Source of the DNA: Lactobacillus helveticus DSM 20075 = CGMCC 1.1877
Lineage (GTDB): Bacteria; Bacillota; Bacilli; Lactobacillales; Lactobacillaceae
Length of the DNA: 5,191 nucleotides
Direction: 5' to 3'
Assembly (NCBI RefSeq): GCF_000160855.1
Contig: NZ_GG700754.1
Coordinates: forward strand, 131,596-136,786
Part shown: positions 4,990-5,191 of the stretch, piece by piece
Layout of the letters: each line of letters begins with the position of its first letter
Numbering within the stretch: the first letter of the stretch is position 1
The notes under the pieces: generated by a model
The model's input: only the letters and a program-made list of their open reading frames with translations
Database searches by the model: none
What the model was told of the DNA's origin: nothing
Translations under genes and position numbers: made by a program

Positions 4990-5024
4990 AAAATTGTATT
5001 TTTAAATAAAAGCGAGGAATAATT

Positions 5025-5141
5025 ATGACTAAATACGAAGTTAAGTTAACTGAAGAAGATTTACAAATGATCAAAGATTGTCACTCAAAGAACCCTTCAA
5101 TCATGAAGGCTATGAACGAAGCTAAGAAAGTTGAAGACTAA
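5025..5141 (+). CDS. Small hypothetical protein, 38 residues
   Basis: ATG at 5025 to TAA at 5139-5141 encodes 38 residues (begins MTKYEVKLTEEDLQ, ends KAMNEAKKVED). GAGGA (5014-5018) lies 6 nt upstream, and an extended -10 promoter stands in front. The peptide is charged and soluble, has no signal peptide or membrane segment, and contains one Cys (Cys19) and one His (His20). It is predicted to be mostly helical: an acidic Thr-Glu-Glu-Asp stretch, a Lys-Asn-Pro break, then a second Ala/Lys/Glu helix. Codons are of the highly-expressed type (TAC, AAC, ATC, CAC, AAG), which argues against a chance reading frame. It is the only plus-strand gene, divergent from apf. I do not recognise a family. 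A small regulatory or ribosome- or stress-associated protein is possible, but this is a guess. Confidence 0.7.
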   Translation: MTKYEVKLTEEDLQMIKDCHSKNPSIMKAMNEAKKVED

Positions 5142-5191
5142 TTAATATTTTTGATCTCTAAATCTAAGAAAAGAACCTAGGAAGTAGTATA

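Larger units (their letters stand above)
4643..5024. other. Divergent intergenic region between apf and the small gene
   Basis: This 382-bp gap has no convincing reading frame. From left to right it holds the apf ribosome binding site and leader hairpins, the apf promoter, the WalR-type box, a copy of CTTTCTAGCACT (4870-4881), small dyads, and the promoter of the small gene. About 100 bp around 4740-4800 show nothing recognisable. Confidence 0.7.

Noticed and set aside
5142..5191. Terminator or next gene after the small gene
   Set aside because: No GC-rich hairpin is visible. AGGAAG near 5179 could be a ribosome site for a gene beyond the edge, but no start codon is in view.

Overview
The window looks like a chromosomal segment of a low-GC, S-layer-type Lactobacillus (L. 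acidophilus / crispatus / helveticus / gasseri group). The AT-rich intergenic DNA, strong AAGGAG-type ribosome binding sites, two secreted proteins with SLAP-like modules, and a C-terminal domain typical of lactobacillar aggregation-promoting factors (Apf) all point that way. The assignment rests on recognising protein families, not on a database search. No tRNA, rRNA, insertion sequence, CRISPR array or phage gene was seen.

Layout, read left to right. All large genes are on the minus strand. Positions 1-138 hold two hairpins, one a strong bidirectional terminator. A glycerophosphodiester phosphodiesterase (139-834) follows, then a 50-bp gap that contains a terminator. Next come two tandem histidine-phosphatase genes: a long one with two C-terminal ABM-type domains (885-2102) and its short upstream partner (2103-2681), joined stop-to-start as TAA|ATG. 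Then comes a secreted SLAP + SEC10/PgrA-like protein (2751-3809, on its own promoter), a terminator, and apf (3947-4642, TTG start). A 382-bp divergent intergenic region carries the apf promoter, a perfect match to the WalR/YycF operator consensus and a plus-strand promoter. The latter serves a 38-residue plus-strand gene (5025-5141) that is easily missed.

How the parts may work together. Apf and the SLAP-SEC10/PgrA protein are both exported. Their SLAP-like regions suggest non-covalent attachment to the wall or S-layer, so the right half is a cell-surface cluster. A WalR-type site beside a putative muralytic gene would fit the usual role of the WalKR system in wall turnover. The left half is cytoplasmic phosphate-ester metabolism: two phosphatases of unknown substrate, then a phosphodiesterase that releases glycerol 3-phosphate from glycerophosphodiesters. 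No functional link between the two halves is visible beyond shared orientation.

Most unusual items: the phosphatase-ABM-ABM fusion beside its own single-domain paralogue, the WalR-like box, the compact anchorless SEC10/PgrA protein, and the small divergent gene with highly-expressed-type codons. None of these proves a new system. Most genes here belong to known lactobacillar families.
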